A stretch of DNA of 64,000 nucleotides, taken from positions 1-64,000 of the forward strand of contig NZ_CADEAR010000007.1 of the NCBI RefSeq assembly GCF_902825325.1, read 5' to 3'. The position numbers were made by a program, and so were the translations under genes. This document shows, piece by piece, positions 9,020 through 17,754 of this stretch. Positions within the stretch are counted from its first letter, which is position 1. Each line of letters starts with the position of its first letter. The notes beneath the pieces were generated by a model, which worked only from the letters and a program-made list of their open reading frames with translations, had not been told where the DNA came from and searched no databases. The DNA is from Brucella tritici. GTDB lineage: Bacteria; Pseudomonadota; Alphaproteobacteria; Rhizobiales; Rhizobiaceae.

Positions 9020-10530
9020 TGGGTAACTCCTGCCATTGCAGCAATAAATTTCGCTTCAGAAAACGCATCGCGTCCAATTTCTGGCCCGGGACGTCCGTTC
9101 ACAAAGGGGATGACACGGTCAGCCACATCCGCGACTTCCATGAGGTCTGACGAGGTGACAAGAACGGCAACGCCCTTCTCTGCCAAACGGCGCATCTGCG
9201 CGTGAATTTCGCGCTTGGCACCGATATCGACGCCTTCCGTCGGTTCGATGAAGATCATCAGGCGATAGTGATCGTCGGCTCCGTAAAGCCACTTACCGAT
9301 CGAAACCTTCTGCTTGTTACCGCCACTCAGATCTTTAACAAACTGACTGCGCGAATGCGCCTTGACGTTCATGAGCTCCATCATCCGGTCTGCCTCGCGG
9401 GCTTCGCGTCGCATGAACAATATGCCGGTACCAGCAAAAGTCGCGTAAGACGGGTGCACCATTGCAAGGTTTTCACGTACGTCCCAATCGCCAACAAGCG
9501 CGTTTTCCATGCGATGGTCTGGCACCAGTGCCACGCCTTTTTTCTGCATCGTCCGCGCATCAATTTTCGTCTGCACCTCACCCTGAAACAGGTACGTTCC
9601 GTCGGTCACACCGCTTGCGGCATAAAGCGAGCGCGCAAATCCGAAATGTCCTGCCCCTGTCAGGCCGATAAGCCCGATAATCTCACCCGCGTGAATGGCA
9701 AAATGCTCGACCTCTACACCGCCTGCTTTCCAGTCGCTAACGTCCAGAACAACGTTGCCAAACGCACGTACAGGCTGAATTTCCTGTTCGCTTGCATCCA
9801 CACCACCGGTCCGCTGGAGCATGAGGTCAATCAGTTGCGCCTCGCTCGAATCTCCAGCCTGAAGCGTTGCGATGTGACGACCATCACGCAAAACAGTAAT
9901 ACGATCGCTTAGCGCCTTGATTTCAGAAAGAAAGTGGCTGATCAGCACAATGCCGACACCCTGTTTGGGCAGGGTCTTGATGATTTCCCAAAGGCTCTCT
10001 TTTTCGCGAGCAGGCAAGGTGGCCGTCGGCTCGTCAAGGATCAGTAGCCTCACATTACCGCGCAGTGCGCGGACAATTTCGATAATCTTCTGGTCGGCCA
10101 TGGGCAGCATATCGACCTGCTGATTAAGGTCGATAGAAACCTGGGGAAACCAGCGGCCCAACAGCTCGTTCGCACGGGCCAGGAGCTTCCGGCTATCGAT
10201 GATGCCAACCCCCATGCGTGGCTCGTCGCCCAACAGAATATTCTGCGCACCCGTCAGACCGGGAACGAGGCTGCCTTCCTGCGAAACATGTGCGATCCCC
10301 TTGCGCAAGGCATCGCCGGCGCTGCTCAGTTTCACCTCAGCTCCATCAATCGTTATCGTGCCGGATGTCGGGCTTTTGCTACCGCCGAGAATGCTGACCA
10401 GCGTGGTTTTTCCCGCGCCGTTTTCTCCGATCAGTCCGTGCACCTCATCGAACCGGAATTCAGCGCTGACCTGATCAAGCGCCAAAGTACCGGGATAAGA
10501 CATCACGATCTGCGAAAGGCTTACAGCCAT
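9016..10530 (-). CDS. Ribose-type ABC transporter ATPase, two-domain
   Basis: 504 residues with two ABC domains, like RbsA/MglA. Domain 1 has an intact Walker A (GENGAGKTT) and Walker B (LLILDEPTATL). Domain 2 has a signature LSGGNKQKVSIGKWL but a degenerate Walker A (GLTGAGHFGFA, no lysine) and IFIEPTEGVD in place of the usual LDEPT. A weakened second site is normal for this family. A GGAG site precedes the ATG. Confidence 0.88.
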   Translation of the reverse strand: MAVSLSQIVMSYPGTLALDQVSAEFRFDEVHGLIGENGAGKTTLVSILGGSKSPTSGTITIDGAEVKLSSAGDALRKGIAHVSQEGSLVPGLTGAQNILLGDEPRMGVGIIDSRKLLARANELLGRWFPQVSIDLNQQVDMLPMADQKIIEIVRALRGNVRLLILDEPTATLPAREKESLWEIIKTLPKQGVGIVLISHFLSEIKALSDRITVLRDGRHIATLQAGDSSEAQLIDLMLQRTGGVDASEQEIQPVRAFGNVVLDVSDWKAGGVEVEHFAIHAGEIIGLIGLTGAGHFGFARSLYAASGVTDGTYLFQGEVQTKIDARTMQKKGVALVPDHRMENALVGDWDVRENLAMVHPSYATFAGTGILFMRREAREADRMMELMNVKAHSRSQFVKDLSGGNKQKVSIGKWLYGADDHYRLMIFIEPTEGVDIGAKREIHAQMRRLAEKGVAVLVTSSDLMEVADVADRVIPFVNGRPGPEIGRDAFSEAKFIAAMAGVTQ

Positions 10531-10552
10531 CGAAGAACTCCATGAATTGAAT

Positions 10553-10660
10553 TGCTAGAGCATGCCTCCAAAATAGGGATCCAGTTTTGGGGTAACGACA
10601 TGCGGAAAAACAAGAAGGTAGAGCGGTTGCAACGACTCCGTTTTAGCCGAGACAGCTCTA
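10553..10660. repeat. Intergenic mosaic repeat of the Rhizobiales type
   Basis: The sequence begins tagagcatgcctccaaaa and ends agacagctcta. It shares the tagagc...cctccaaaa start with the copy at 54354. Such about 100-bp elements are scattered in Rhizobiales intergenic DNA. This one lies between the binding-protein and ATPase genes. Confidence 0.55.
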
Positions 10661-10667
10661 AATCCTG

Positions 10668-10704
10668 AAAAAAGGCCGGAACGTGGAACGTCCACGCCCC
10701 GGCC
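10668..10704 (-). terminator. Terminator or attenuator between binding-protein and ATPase genes
   Basis: Read on the minus strand, a GC-rich hairpin with outer arms GGCCGG/CCGGCC and inner arms CGTGG/CCACG is followed by six T, 21 nt after the binding-protein stop. Partial termination here would give more binding protein than membrane components. Confidence 0.7.
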
Positions 10705-10724
10705 AGTGGCAGGCAATGGGGTGC

Positions 10725-11678
10725 CTACTTCTTCGGGAGGAAATCCTTGCAGTTCTGCTTCGTGACAAGCGGCGCATCAAGATAGACAGTCTTGGAAGGA
10801 ATGACGGTGTCGGCATCTTCCTTCTTCACGACGATGCTTTCGATCCACTCGCCGGTCTGCGCGCCCATCTTTTCAAACGGCTGCGAAACAGTCGCGATCA
10901 TCAGGCTGTCCGGCTTGCAGACTTCTTCAATTGCCTGTGGGTGGCCATCGATACCAATAACCTTCACATTTTTCAGACCTGCTGCGGTGAGTGCATTGAT
11001 GGCTGCCTGTGCCGGTTCATCCCAAGGTGCCCACACGGCATTGATTTCTTCTCCAAAGCGCGATGCATAATCCTGCACCGTGCTGGTCGTGTCTTCGAAG
11101 AAGGCAGTGTAGTCGATATTATGTTCGGCGATGACCTTCACTTCAGGATATTCCTTCACCACGGCGGCCATAACGTCACCGCGCTTGCGGGTGCCATGAT
11201 GCTCTGCCATGCGCAGGAAAATCATATTTCCTTTGCCACCCATCTCATTGAGCAGGTAAGGGGACACAGAAGCAGACATTGCCCAGTTGTTGGTTGTAAC
11301 GTCAACGAGCACACCGTCTACCTGACCACTATCGATGGCGAAGACTGGAATTTTCGCAGCAACCGCAGCGTCAATCGCTGCACGCGATGCTCGGAGATCA
11401 GACATGCTTACGATAATGGCATCTACTCCGCGCGATGCGGCATCCTGAATGTTCGAAGCAGTGCGTTCGCCCGAGCCGCCGCTATCGAGAACGCTGACGT
11501 TCCAATCCTTGGCGGTTTCCTTGAGCCAGGCGTCAAATCCAGCCTTGGCACGTTGTTCAGATTGCGCAGCAGCGTTGGAATGCACCCAGGCTACATTGGT
11601 CGCGGATGCGCTGGCAGTACCCATAAGCATGGTTAAAGCGACCGCCGCGATGGACTTCTTGAAAAATCCCGTATTCAT
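10725..11678 (-). CDS. Sugar ABC transporter periplasmic binding protein
   Basis: 317 residues with a signal peptide ending in TASASA and the type-1 periplasmic-binding fold of ribose/galactose-type proteins (ASRGVDAIIVSMSDL, IPVFAIDSGQVDG, GIDGHPQAIEEV). It delivers the substrate to the permease and ATPase that follow. It is the first gene of the catabolic operon and has a strong GGGAGGAA site. Confidence 0.87.
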   Translation of the reverse strand: MNTGFFKKSIAAVALTMLMGTASASATNVAWVHSNAAAQSEQRAKAGFDAWLKETAKDWNVSVLDSGGSGERTASNIQDAASRGVDAIIVSMSDLRASRAAIDAAVAAKIPVFAIDSGQVDGVLVDVTTNNWAMSASVSPYLLNEMGGKGNMIFLRMAEHHGTRKRGDVMAAVVKEYPEVKVIAEHNIDYTAFFEDTTSTVQDYASRFGEEINAVWAPWDEPAQAAINALTAAGLKNVKVIGIDGHPQAIEEVCKPDSLMIATVSQPFEKMGAQTGEWIESIVVKKEDADTVIPSKTVYLDAPLVTKQNCKDFLPKK

Positions 11679-11936
11679 TTATTCCTCCCCGAAGCGGCGT
11701 GGTTGAGCCCACTACCCGCCTCACATTGTTGAACCCCGGCTCTGGGCGTCTCCGGCGACATTTCTATGATGTCGGCTTTCCGCCCTCCTCCAAGCCTGTC
11801 GCTTCGGCGCCTGTCAGGTTCAGATCCTCACGAACCAGACGCGGCTTTTGTGCTTTAACCTCGGCTTTCCATTCCGGTTGACCCACCTGCTCAATCGCGC
11901 TCTTGTCCACCGGAACAGTTCGAATTAAGCAACGGT
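11679..11936. other. Intergenic region between binding-protein and regulator genes
   Basis: About 260 bp that must carry the promoter of the minus-strand operon. No convincing -35/-10 pair was picked out, and the short frames inside are not supported by family resemblance. Confidence 0.4.
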
Positions 11937-11973
11937 TTGATACAAATGTCAAACTAAATTACATTTGTATCAA
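11937..11973. promoter_or_regulatory. Operator palindrome of the SorC-type regulator
   Basis: TTGATACAAATGT is followed after 11 nt by its exact reverse complement ACATTTGTATCAA, a perfect 13-bp inverted repeat. It ends 25 bp before the regulator ATG. Position and symmetry fit autoregulation and control of the divergent catabolic operon. Binding is inferred. Confidence 0.65.
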
Positions 11974-11998
11974 CGCAGGAAAACGACAAGAGGAACCG

Positions 11999-12991
11999 AT
12001 GAACGAATCTGAAGACAGCCTTATGGTGCGTGTCGCGTGGCTATATTACATCGGTGGATTCAACCAGGAGGCGACTGCCGCTCGGCTGGGCCTGACCCGA
12101 GCACGCGTTAATAAAATTCTCGGAGAAGCCCGCGAAAGTGGCCTTGTCAGCATCTCCATCGACCATCAGAATGCTGGTACGCTGCCGCTCGAAAATGAGC
12201 TTATGCGTCGCTATGGGCTGGATTTCTGCATTTCAACGCCACCATTCGACTTCGATACAGATGACACAGCGTCTGAAATCCGTAAGCAAGTTTCGTTTCG
12301 CGCAGTTGGCGTCGCTGCTGCGACCTACCTCAAGAATTTTCTTGCGGACAACCAGGAAGCGACCATTGGCACCGGCTGGGGACGCACGATAGAGCAGATG
12401 ACGCTACAACTTGCCGGTGTGCGAGCACCGCAAGCGCGCTTCATTTCCGTCATGGGATCGCTGACCGCCAACTCTGCCTATAACCCATTCGAAGTTGTGC
12501 ATATGTTGGCACGCCGCACGGGCGGACAGGGCTTTTTCCTCCCCGTGCCGTTCATTGCCGATTCTGCCGAGGACAGAAAAGTTCTGATTTCCCAACGATC
12601 TGTAGCGCGCGCGATGGAAATTGCCCGCACGGCTTCGGTCTGTTTCATCAGCGCTGGTGAGTTGACAGAAGATTCATTGTTGCGCCGCCAAAACATGTTG
12701 AGCAAACCGGAGCTTGAAAGCCTCCGGGCCGCAGGCGCAATCGGTGACACCAACGGCATTTTCTTTGATAAGGAGGGCCGTCAGGTCGACCATGAAATGA
12801 ACCAACGCACTATCGCTCTCGGATTTGCCGAATTGCAGAAGGTTCAGGTCGTCCTGCTCATCGCGGGCCAGGAAAAGGCTATCGCTACCAGAGCTCTTTT
12901 GAAGAGCGGTATAGTCAACGGCCTCATCATAGACGGTGATGCAGCCGAAGCGCTACTGAAGCTAGACAGCTCCAAAACTGACCTGCCGTAA
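11999..12991 (+). CDS. SorC-family sugar-binding transcriptional regulator
   Basis: 330 residues. An N-terminal helix-turn-helix (RVAWLYYIGGFNQEATAARLG, then TRARVNKILGEARESG) precedes the SorC/DeoR effector domain (IGTGWGRTIEQM, DTNGIFFDKEGR, IAGQEKAIATRALLKSG), which binds phosphorylated sugars. EryD of Brucella belongs to the same family. The ATG at 11999 has an AGAGGAA site; starting further upstream would run through the operator. It is divergent from the catabolic operon and probably its repressor. Confidence 0.87.
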   Translation: MNESEDSLMVRVAWLYYIGGFNQEATAARLGLTRARVNKILGEARESGLVSISIDHQNAGTLPLENELMRRYGLDFCISTPPFDFDTDDTASEIRKQVSFRAVGVAAATYLKNFLADNQEATIGTGWGRTIEQMTLQLAGVRAPQARFISVMGSLTANSAYNPFEVVHMLARRTGGQGFFLPVPFIADSAEDRKVLISQRSVARAMEIARTASVCFISAGELTEDSLLRRQNMLSKPELESLRAAGAIGDTNGIFFDKEGRQVDHEMNQRTIALGFAELQKVQVVLLIAGQEKAIATRALLKSGIVNGLIIDGDAAEALLKLDSSKTDLP

Positions 12992-13315
12992 GTATTTTCT
13001 CTCAGATTGGATTAGATAGACAGCGCAACCCGACAATCATAACAATTTATGAGTTGTCTCTGGCGCTTGAAACGGCCTATTCGAACCTAATTTTTCCGGA
13101 GAATAACCCAGGCAAGTGATCCCGTCGGAAGTGAACGATCTCCCAGTAAATGCCGTTGCGACCGCCTAGAAATTGTCTGACCGTTTCGGATTTTAACTTA
13201 ATTTTTTGGCACGATACAACATCCCTGAAAACGTGAAAAGCCTCATGACAATTCTCATAGCTGTCAGAGGGTCCGAATTCTGGCTCAGTTACGGTGCCCC
13301 TCCACGACATTTCGT
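12992..13315. other. Noncoding stretch after the SorC-type gene
   Basis: About 320 bp with no recognisable gene. A 77-codon minus-strand frame at 13077-13310 has no family resemblance and no good ribosome site. Confidence 0.4.
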
Positions 13316-13363
13316 GGACTGATTAATAGAAGGCATATGGCAAAAGTCAGCTTTTGCCATATG
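13316..13363. repeat. 48-bp palindromic repeat, right copy
   Basis: Same layout as at 797-844: ggactgattaat, six variable bases, then CATATGGCAAAA, a 6-nt loop and TTTTGCCATATG. The two copies lie about 12.5 kb apart in the same orientation and enclose the whole catabolic operon and its regulator gene. Confidence 0.8.
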
Positions 13364-13993
13364 TTTTCTGATCGACCGTTTTCATGTCGGCTTCGCGCTT
13401 AAGTTCGGCCGTTCATGACAAGCTTGGGCACCTCTCGAAAGCTGCTAGCCCTTTTCGAGCTGGCCGAATGCTGAAAACTCATGGCGTTAAGGCCCTTTTT
13501 CCATATGTGAAAACTCACCAAACTAGAGCATAAATTGGAGAACATATTCCAAGCTGGACACTCCAGTCAAACGCCTGCGGCTCCGCCGTCGAACGGGTGG
13601 CAAGTGCCGCGGATTTTCGTTGGATGCCCAGCGTTCCCTCAACAACCTATTATTTTCAGAGCCGACAAAGACCGCGTGGCTTGTTCACGGCACAGTAGTG
13701 TATCGCAGTCATGGAAACATTGCAGCCGAACAAATTAATCCGCGATACATAAAAGAATACGGCTTAAGCCGCGTCCGCGAGCGTCAGAGCAAAAGATCGC
13801 AGCCTCATGACCACAAGACGGCTTCACAATCACTCAATGAAGTCGTCATCTCCTAGCGTAACCGGTTTTGGTCGGAACTGTACGAAATAAAGTGGTGTGT
13901 CTCTATAAATCGCGGGGAGCTTTTGTCCAGATCGAAAAGGACGTACTCCGCACCGGTGGCGAGGATTGAGTTTTTGCCTTAAGATTAATAATA
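13364..13993. other. Noncoding stretch before the amide operon
   Basis: About 630 bp, less GC-rich than its neighbours, with only short frames that match nothing known. It could be decayed sequence at the edge of the catabolic block. Confidence 0.4.
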
Positions 13994-14022
13994 TTGCTTA
14001 AAATAACAGCAAAAAGAAATAG
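13994..14022 (+). promoter_or_regulatory. Possible promoter of the amide operon
   Basis: TTGCTT, a 17-nt spacer and AAATAG. A start near 14029 would place both leader hairpins in the transcript. A competing TTGACG at 14024 with its -10 near 14048 would remove the first hairpin from the RNA. Confidence 0.35.
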
Positions 14023-14035
14023 CTTGACGGAAATG

Positions 14036-14056
14036 CTCGGAATTCAGTAATTTCTG
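14036..14056 (+). promoter_or_regulatory. First leader hairpin, probable AmiR (ANTAR) target
   Basis: CTCGGAAT, loop tcagta, ATTTC: a weak stem with a 6-nt loop carrying G at loop position 4. It begins with the same CTCGGAAT as the terminator hairpin 30 nt downstream. ANTAR proteins bind tandem hairpins of which the second overlaps a terminator, and this is that layout. Confidence 0.55.
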
Positions 14057-14082
14057 GGCTAAATTCGTATTTGGCATTTGGG

Positions 14083-14118
14083 CCCTTCTCGGAATCTGAA
14101 AATTCCGGAGGGGTTTTT
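14083..14118 (+). terminator. Leader terminator ahead of amiC, antitermination site
   Basis: The arms CCCTTCTCGGAAT and ATTCCGGAGGGG pair with a single bulged T, then five T follow. It stands before the first gene of an operon that encodes an ANTAR regulator, so AmiR-dependent read-through is expected. The GGAGGGG in the 3' arm could also serve as a ribosome site for a TTG start at 14123. Confidence 0.75.
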
Positions 14119-14134
14119 GTGTTTGGCTTTTCGC

Positions 14135-15304
14135 ATGTCTCAAAGCAACAAAAAAGACATTCCTGTCGGCGTCCTGTTTTCGCACTCCGGTCCCTATCAA
14201 AAACTGGGCTATGAGGGCTATTGTGGAGCTATGGCTGCGATCAAGGCCGTCAATGATCGGGACCTTCCGTTCAATCTCGTGCCGCGCATCGCCGACCCAA
14301 GTGGTAACCCTGACCGTTATGCGCCGCTGAGCGAAGAACTGATTTCACGACAGGGCGTTAAACACATCATCGGCTGCACCACATCCTGGAGCCGCAAGGA
14401 AGTCATTCCCGTTGTCGAAAAGCGCGATACGCTGCTCTGGTATCCCTGCGTCTATGAGGGCTTTGAGGCCAGCGACCGTGTCGTTTATGCGGCGGCCTGC
14501 GCCAATCAGCATCTTGTGCCGCTGATCGACTTCATCGTTCCCCGCTTCGGTAATCGCGCCATATTGCTCGGTTCGAACTATATCTGGGGTTGGGAAACCA
14601 ATCGCCTCGCCCGCGAAATGCTGACTGCGGCTGGCGGCGAAGTTCTCGGTGAGCGCGCCATTGCCATCGGCGACACGGATATCGATCATCTCATCCGGGA
14701 AATCGAAAGCAAGAAGCCCGACTTCATCCTCAACAATCTGATCGGTGAATCGTCCTATATGTTCCTGCGCGCCTATGCGGAACTGGGCCGCCGAAACAGC
14801 GATTTCCGCACCGATGTCAGGCCTGTTCTGAGCTGCAATCTCTATGAAAGCGAGCTGGAGCATGTCGGCGATGCCGCCGAGGGCAATTACAGCGTAAGCT
14901 GCTATTTCCGCACACTGCCGGGCGAAACCAATCGCGCCTTTCTGGAAGCCGTCAGAAGCAATGGCTTTGACGGCAGCCTTTCGGCTATCTTCGCTCAGGC
15001 CTATTCCAGCGTCCTTATGATCGCCGCCGGCATTGAACGGGCAGGCACCGACGATGTCGAAAAAGTGCTTGCCGCAGTCCAGACGCACACCACGAGCACG
15101 CCGCTCGGCGACGTGCTGGTCGAACCGCGAACAAACCATATCGCCCTGCCCGCCCATATCGGACGGGCCAGACAAGATTGCAGCTTTGAAATCGTGCATG
15201 AGGCCGAGGTCGCCATTCAGCCAGACCCGTTCATGGCGCGAACGCATCTTCAAACATCCGCCAATCCGGGCCAGCAGCCCGGCTTTCTGAGGCTCGTCAA
15301 ATGA
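14135..15304 (+). CDS. amiC: AmiC-like cytoplasmic amide sensor
   Basis: 389 residues with the AmiC/UrtA-type ligand-binding fold (PVGVLFSHSGPYQ, RIADPSGNPDRYA, IIGCTTSWSRKE, LLWYPCVYEGFE, GSNYIWGWETNR). No signal peptide is present, as in AmiC, which holds AmiR inactive until a short-chain amide binds. The ATG at 14135 lacks a clear ribosome site; the in-frame TTG at 14123 has GGAGGGG nine bases upstream and is an alternative. The stop overlaps the amiR start by 4 nt, matching the known amiC-amiR coupling. Confidence 0.85.
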   Translation: MSQSNKKDIPVGVLFSHSGPYQKLGYEGYCGAMAAIKAVNDRDLPFNLVPRIADPSGNPDRYAPLSEELISRQGVKHIIGCTTSWSRKEVIPVVEKRDTLLWYPCVYEGFEASDRVVYAAACANQHLVPLIDFIVPRFGNRAILLGSNYIWGWETNRLAREMLTAAGGEVLGERAIAIGDTDIDHLIREIESKKPDFILNNLIGESSYMFLRAYAELGRRNSDFRTDVRPVLSCNLYESELEHVGDAAEGNYSVSCYFRTLPGETNRAFLEAVRSNGFDGSLSAIFAQAYSSVLMIAAGIERAGTDDVEKVLAAVQTHTTSTPLGDVLVEPRTNHIALPAHIGRARQDCSFEIVHEAEVAIQPDPFMARTHLQTSANPGQQPGFLRLVK

Positions 15305-15924
15305 CTATGACAGACCAGGCCTTCACCGTCGCCAGTTGGGGCGCATTCGAAAACTGGACCGCGCTGATCGTCCATCGCCGCCACACCAATGTCGATGCGA
15401 TTGTGCAGCAGTTACGCCGCATCGGCGTGGATGCCGTGGAATGCTGGCCAGACCTGCTTGAACACGCCGACATCTCCCGGTTCAATGTCGTCTTCTTCGA
15501 TGTCGACATGGGATATGACGAACAGTTTCCGTGGCCACCGCAGCAGGCTCCTGTGCCCACTGTCGCTCTGATCGGCTCGGAAGCGCCGGGCCGGATCGGC
15601 TGGGCGCTCAATCAAGGTGCGGATGCGCAGCTTTTGAAGCCAATCGGCAATGCGGGCGTTTATAGCGCTCTGGTCATCGCGATGCATAATTTCCAGCGTC
15701 GCCATGCGCTGGCAACCGAAATCGGCGAACTGCGCGAAAGCCTTGCCGGGCGCGAAGCCATTGCACAGGCAACCGCGATCGTAATGTTCGCAGACAATAT
15801 TTCCGCCAGACAGGCCTATCAGAAACTGCGCCTAGCCGCGATGGCGGAGCGCATCAGTGTCGAGGCCTTTGCCCGGCGCTTTCTGAACGAAAAGCAGACA
15901 GGGAACGATCGTGAGCGCGCTTGA
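15301..15924 (+). CDS. amiR: AmiR-like ANTAR antiterminator
   Basis: 207 residues. A receiver-like N-terminal half lacks a full phospho-acceptor set, as in AmiR. A C-terminal ANTAR domain follows (from about 150: REAIAQATAIVMFADNISARQAYQKL and LAAMAERISVEAFARRFL). ANTAR domains bind nascent RNA and prevent termination. The partner is amiC, 4 nt overlapped, and the target is probably the paired leader hairpins at 14036-14118. Confidence 0.85.
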   Translation: MTMTDQAFTVASWGAFENWTALIVHRRHTNVDAIVQQLRRIGVDAVECWPDLLEHADISRFNVVFFDVDMGYDEQFPWPPQQAPVPTVALIGSEAPGRIGWALNQGADAQLLKPIGNAGVYSALVIAMHNFQRRHALATEIGELRESLAGREAIAQATAIVMFADNISARQAYQKLRLAAMAERISVEAFARRFLNEKQTGNDRERA

Positions 15925-16804
15925 CACTCTTCCGGTCGGCCAGAAAAAAGCCGAACGCGGCGTTCTTGGCCGCATCATCCGCCGACCGCTGGCCGCATTC
16001 GGCCTTGTGGTCATCGTCGTCACTGTCGCAGCCGCGCTCTTCGCGCCGTGGATCGTTCCCTTCGATCCCAACGAACAGTTCTTCGACGGCCTGACGCTGG
16101 AAGGCGCGCCGCTCGCGCCCAACCTGAAATTCTGGTTCGGCACCGATCTCGTCGGGCGCGATCTGTTCTCCCGCCTGATCTATGGCGCGCAGACCTCGCT
16201 GATCATCGGCGTGGTGGCCAACGGTATTGCGGTGCTTATCGGTTCGACTGTCGGCATTTGCGCCGGATATTTCCGTGGCTGGGTGGAAACCGTGCTGATG
16301 CGGTTCACCGATCTGATGATGGCCTTCCCCGCTTTGCTGCTGGCCATTGTGCTCGCCGCAATCTTCAAGCCGAGCCTCTGGATCGTCGCGATGGTGATCG
16401 CCATGGTCAACTGGGTTCAGATTGCGCGCGTGCTCTATACGGAAACCCGGTCTCTCTCGGAACGCGATTTCATCGAGGCCGAGCGCGCGATGGGTGCGGG
16501 TGCGCCTCGCATCATCCTCAAGCATATCCTGCCGCATCTCTTTTCCACGATGATCGTCTGGGCCACGCTCGGTATCGCCACCACCGTTCTTCTGGAGGCG
16601 ACGCTGTCCTTCCTCGGCATTGGTGTGCAACCACCAACAGCCTCCTGGGGCAATATCATCTTCGAAAACCAGACCTATTTCACGAGCGCGCCCTGGCTCG
16701 TCTTCATTCCGGGCGCGGCAATCCTGTTGCTAGCGCTGGCCTTCAACCTTGTCGGTGATGCCTTGCGCGATGTGCTCGACCCAACCCAGCAGGGACACCA
16801 CTGA
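15911..16804 (+). CDS. Peptide-type ABC permease (DppC class)
   Basis: 297 residues with about six membrane segments, the N-terminal OppC-type segment (GRIIRRPLAAFGLVVI), FGTDLVGRDLFSRLIYG and the EAA loop EAERAMGAGAPRIILKHILPH. The GTG start lies inside the amiR end, 14 nt overlapped. Its partner is the DppB-class protein that follows. The ligand is likely an amide, from the gene context. Confidence 0.87.
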   Translation: MSALDTLPVGQKKAERGVLGRIIRRPLAAFGLVVIVVTVAAALFAPWIVPFDPNEQFFDGLTLEGAPLAPNLKFWFGTDLVGRDLFSRLIYGAQTSLIIGVVANGIAVLIGSTVGICAGYFRGWVETVLMRFTDLMMAFPALLLAIVLAAIFKPSLWIVAMVIAMVNWVQIARVLYTETRSLSERDFIEAERAMGAGAPRIILKHILPHLFSTMIVWATLGIATTVLLEATLSFLGIGVQPPTASWGNIIFENQTYFTSAPWLVFIPGAAILLLALAFNLVGDALRDVLDPTQQGHH

Positions 16805-17724
16805 TGCTCGCCTATATCGCCCGCCGCCTCATCCAGACTGTGATGATCCTGATCGGCATCAGCTTCGTGACCTTCATCCTGCTTTATCTGGTGCCAGCCG
16901 ATCCGGCGCGCCAGATTGCAGGGCGCAGCGCAACAGCACAGACGGTCGAGAATATTCGTGAGCAGCTTGGCCTCAACCTGCCTTTCTATGAGCAATATCT
17001 GCGCTATCTGAAGGGGCTCGTTCAGGGCGATCTCGGACGCTCCTATCTTCAGAAAACCGAAGTGGCGTCGCTGATCTGGTCACGCCTGCCCGCAAGCCTG
17101 CTGCTGATGGCCGGAGCCATCTTCTCGGAACTCGCCATCGGTCTCACCATGGGCGTCATCGCGGCCACCCGGCGCGGAAGCCGCACCGACAATGCCTTGA
17201 TGATCTTTTCATTCGTCGGCGTTTCGGCCCCGCAATTCGTTATCGGCATTCTGATGCTCTACGTGTTTGCGGTTAAGCTCGGCTGGTTCCCGATTGGCGG
17301 CTACGGAACGTTCATGCATCTCGTTCTGCCTTCCCTAACGCTCGGTCTTCTGGGCGCAGGCTGGTATTCGCGCATGATGCGCTCCTCGCTGCTCGACGTT
17401 CTTCGTCAGGATTATATCCGCACCGCCCGCGCCAAGGGGCTGGCACGCTGGAAAATCCTGCTGCGTCACGCCATGCCCAACGCCATCCTGCCAATCATCG
17501 CGATGATCGGCATCGACATCGGCCTGTTCATGTCGGGCATTGTCGTCGTTGAAAGCGTGTTTGGCTGGCCCGGCATCGGTCAGCTTGCCTGGCAGGCAAT
17601 CCAGCGCGTCGATATTCCCATCATCATGGGCGTCACGATCGTTTCGGCTTTCGCCATCGTTCTCGGCAATCTCATCGCCGACCTCATCACTCCATTGATC
17701 GATCCGCGCATCAAGCTGCGGTGA
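16804..17724 (+). CDS. Peptide-type ABC permease (DppB class)
   Basis: 306 residues with six membrane segments. It starts MLAYIARRLIQTVMILIGI and has the EAA loop YIRTARAKGLARWKILLRHAMPNA. It forms the heterodimeric channel with the preceding DppC-class protein; the genes overlap by one base. Confidence 0.88.
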   Translation: MLAYIARRLIQTVMILIGISFVTFILLYLVPADPARQIAGRSATAQTVENIREQLGLNLPFYEQYLRYLKGLVQGDLGRSYLQKTEVASLIWSRLPASLLLMAGAIFSELAIGLTMGVIAATRRGSRTDNALMIFSFVGVSAPQFVIGILMLYVFAVKLGWFPIGGYGTFMHLVLPSLTLGLLGAGWYSRMMRSSLLDVLRQDYIRTARAKGLARWKILLRHAMPNAILPIIAMIGIDIGLFMSGIVVVESVFGWPGIGQLAWQAIQRVDIPIIMGVTIVSAFAIVLGNLIADLITPLIDPRIKLR

Positions 17725-17754
17725 AACCAAAAGACTCCAGAGAAAGGGACACCA

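Noticed and set aside
11764..11952. Minus-strand 62-codon frame between binding-protein and SorC-type genes
   Set aside because: It runs across the operator palindrome, has no family resemblance and would occupy the promoter region.
13077..13310. Minus-strand 77-codon frame
   Set aside because: No family resemblance and no clear ribosome site.
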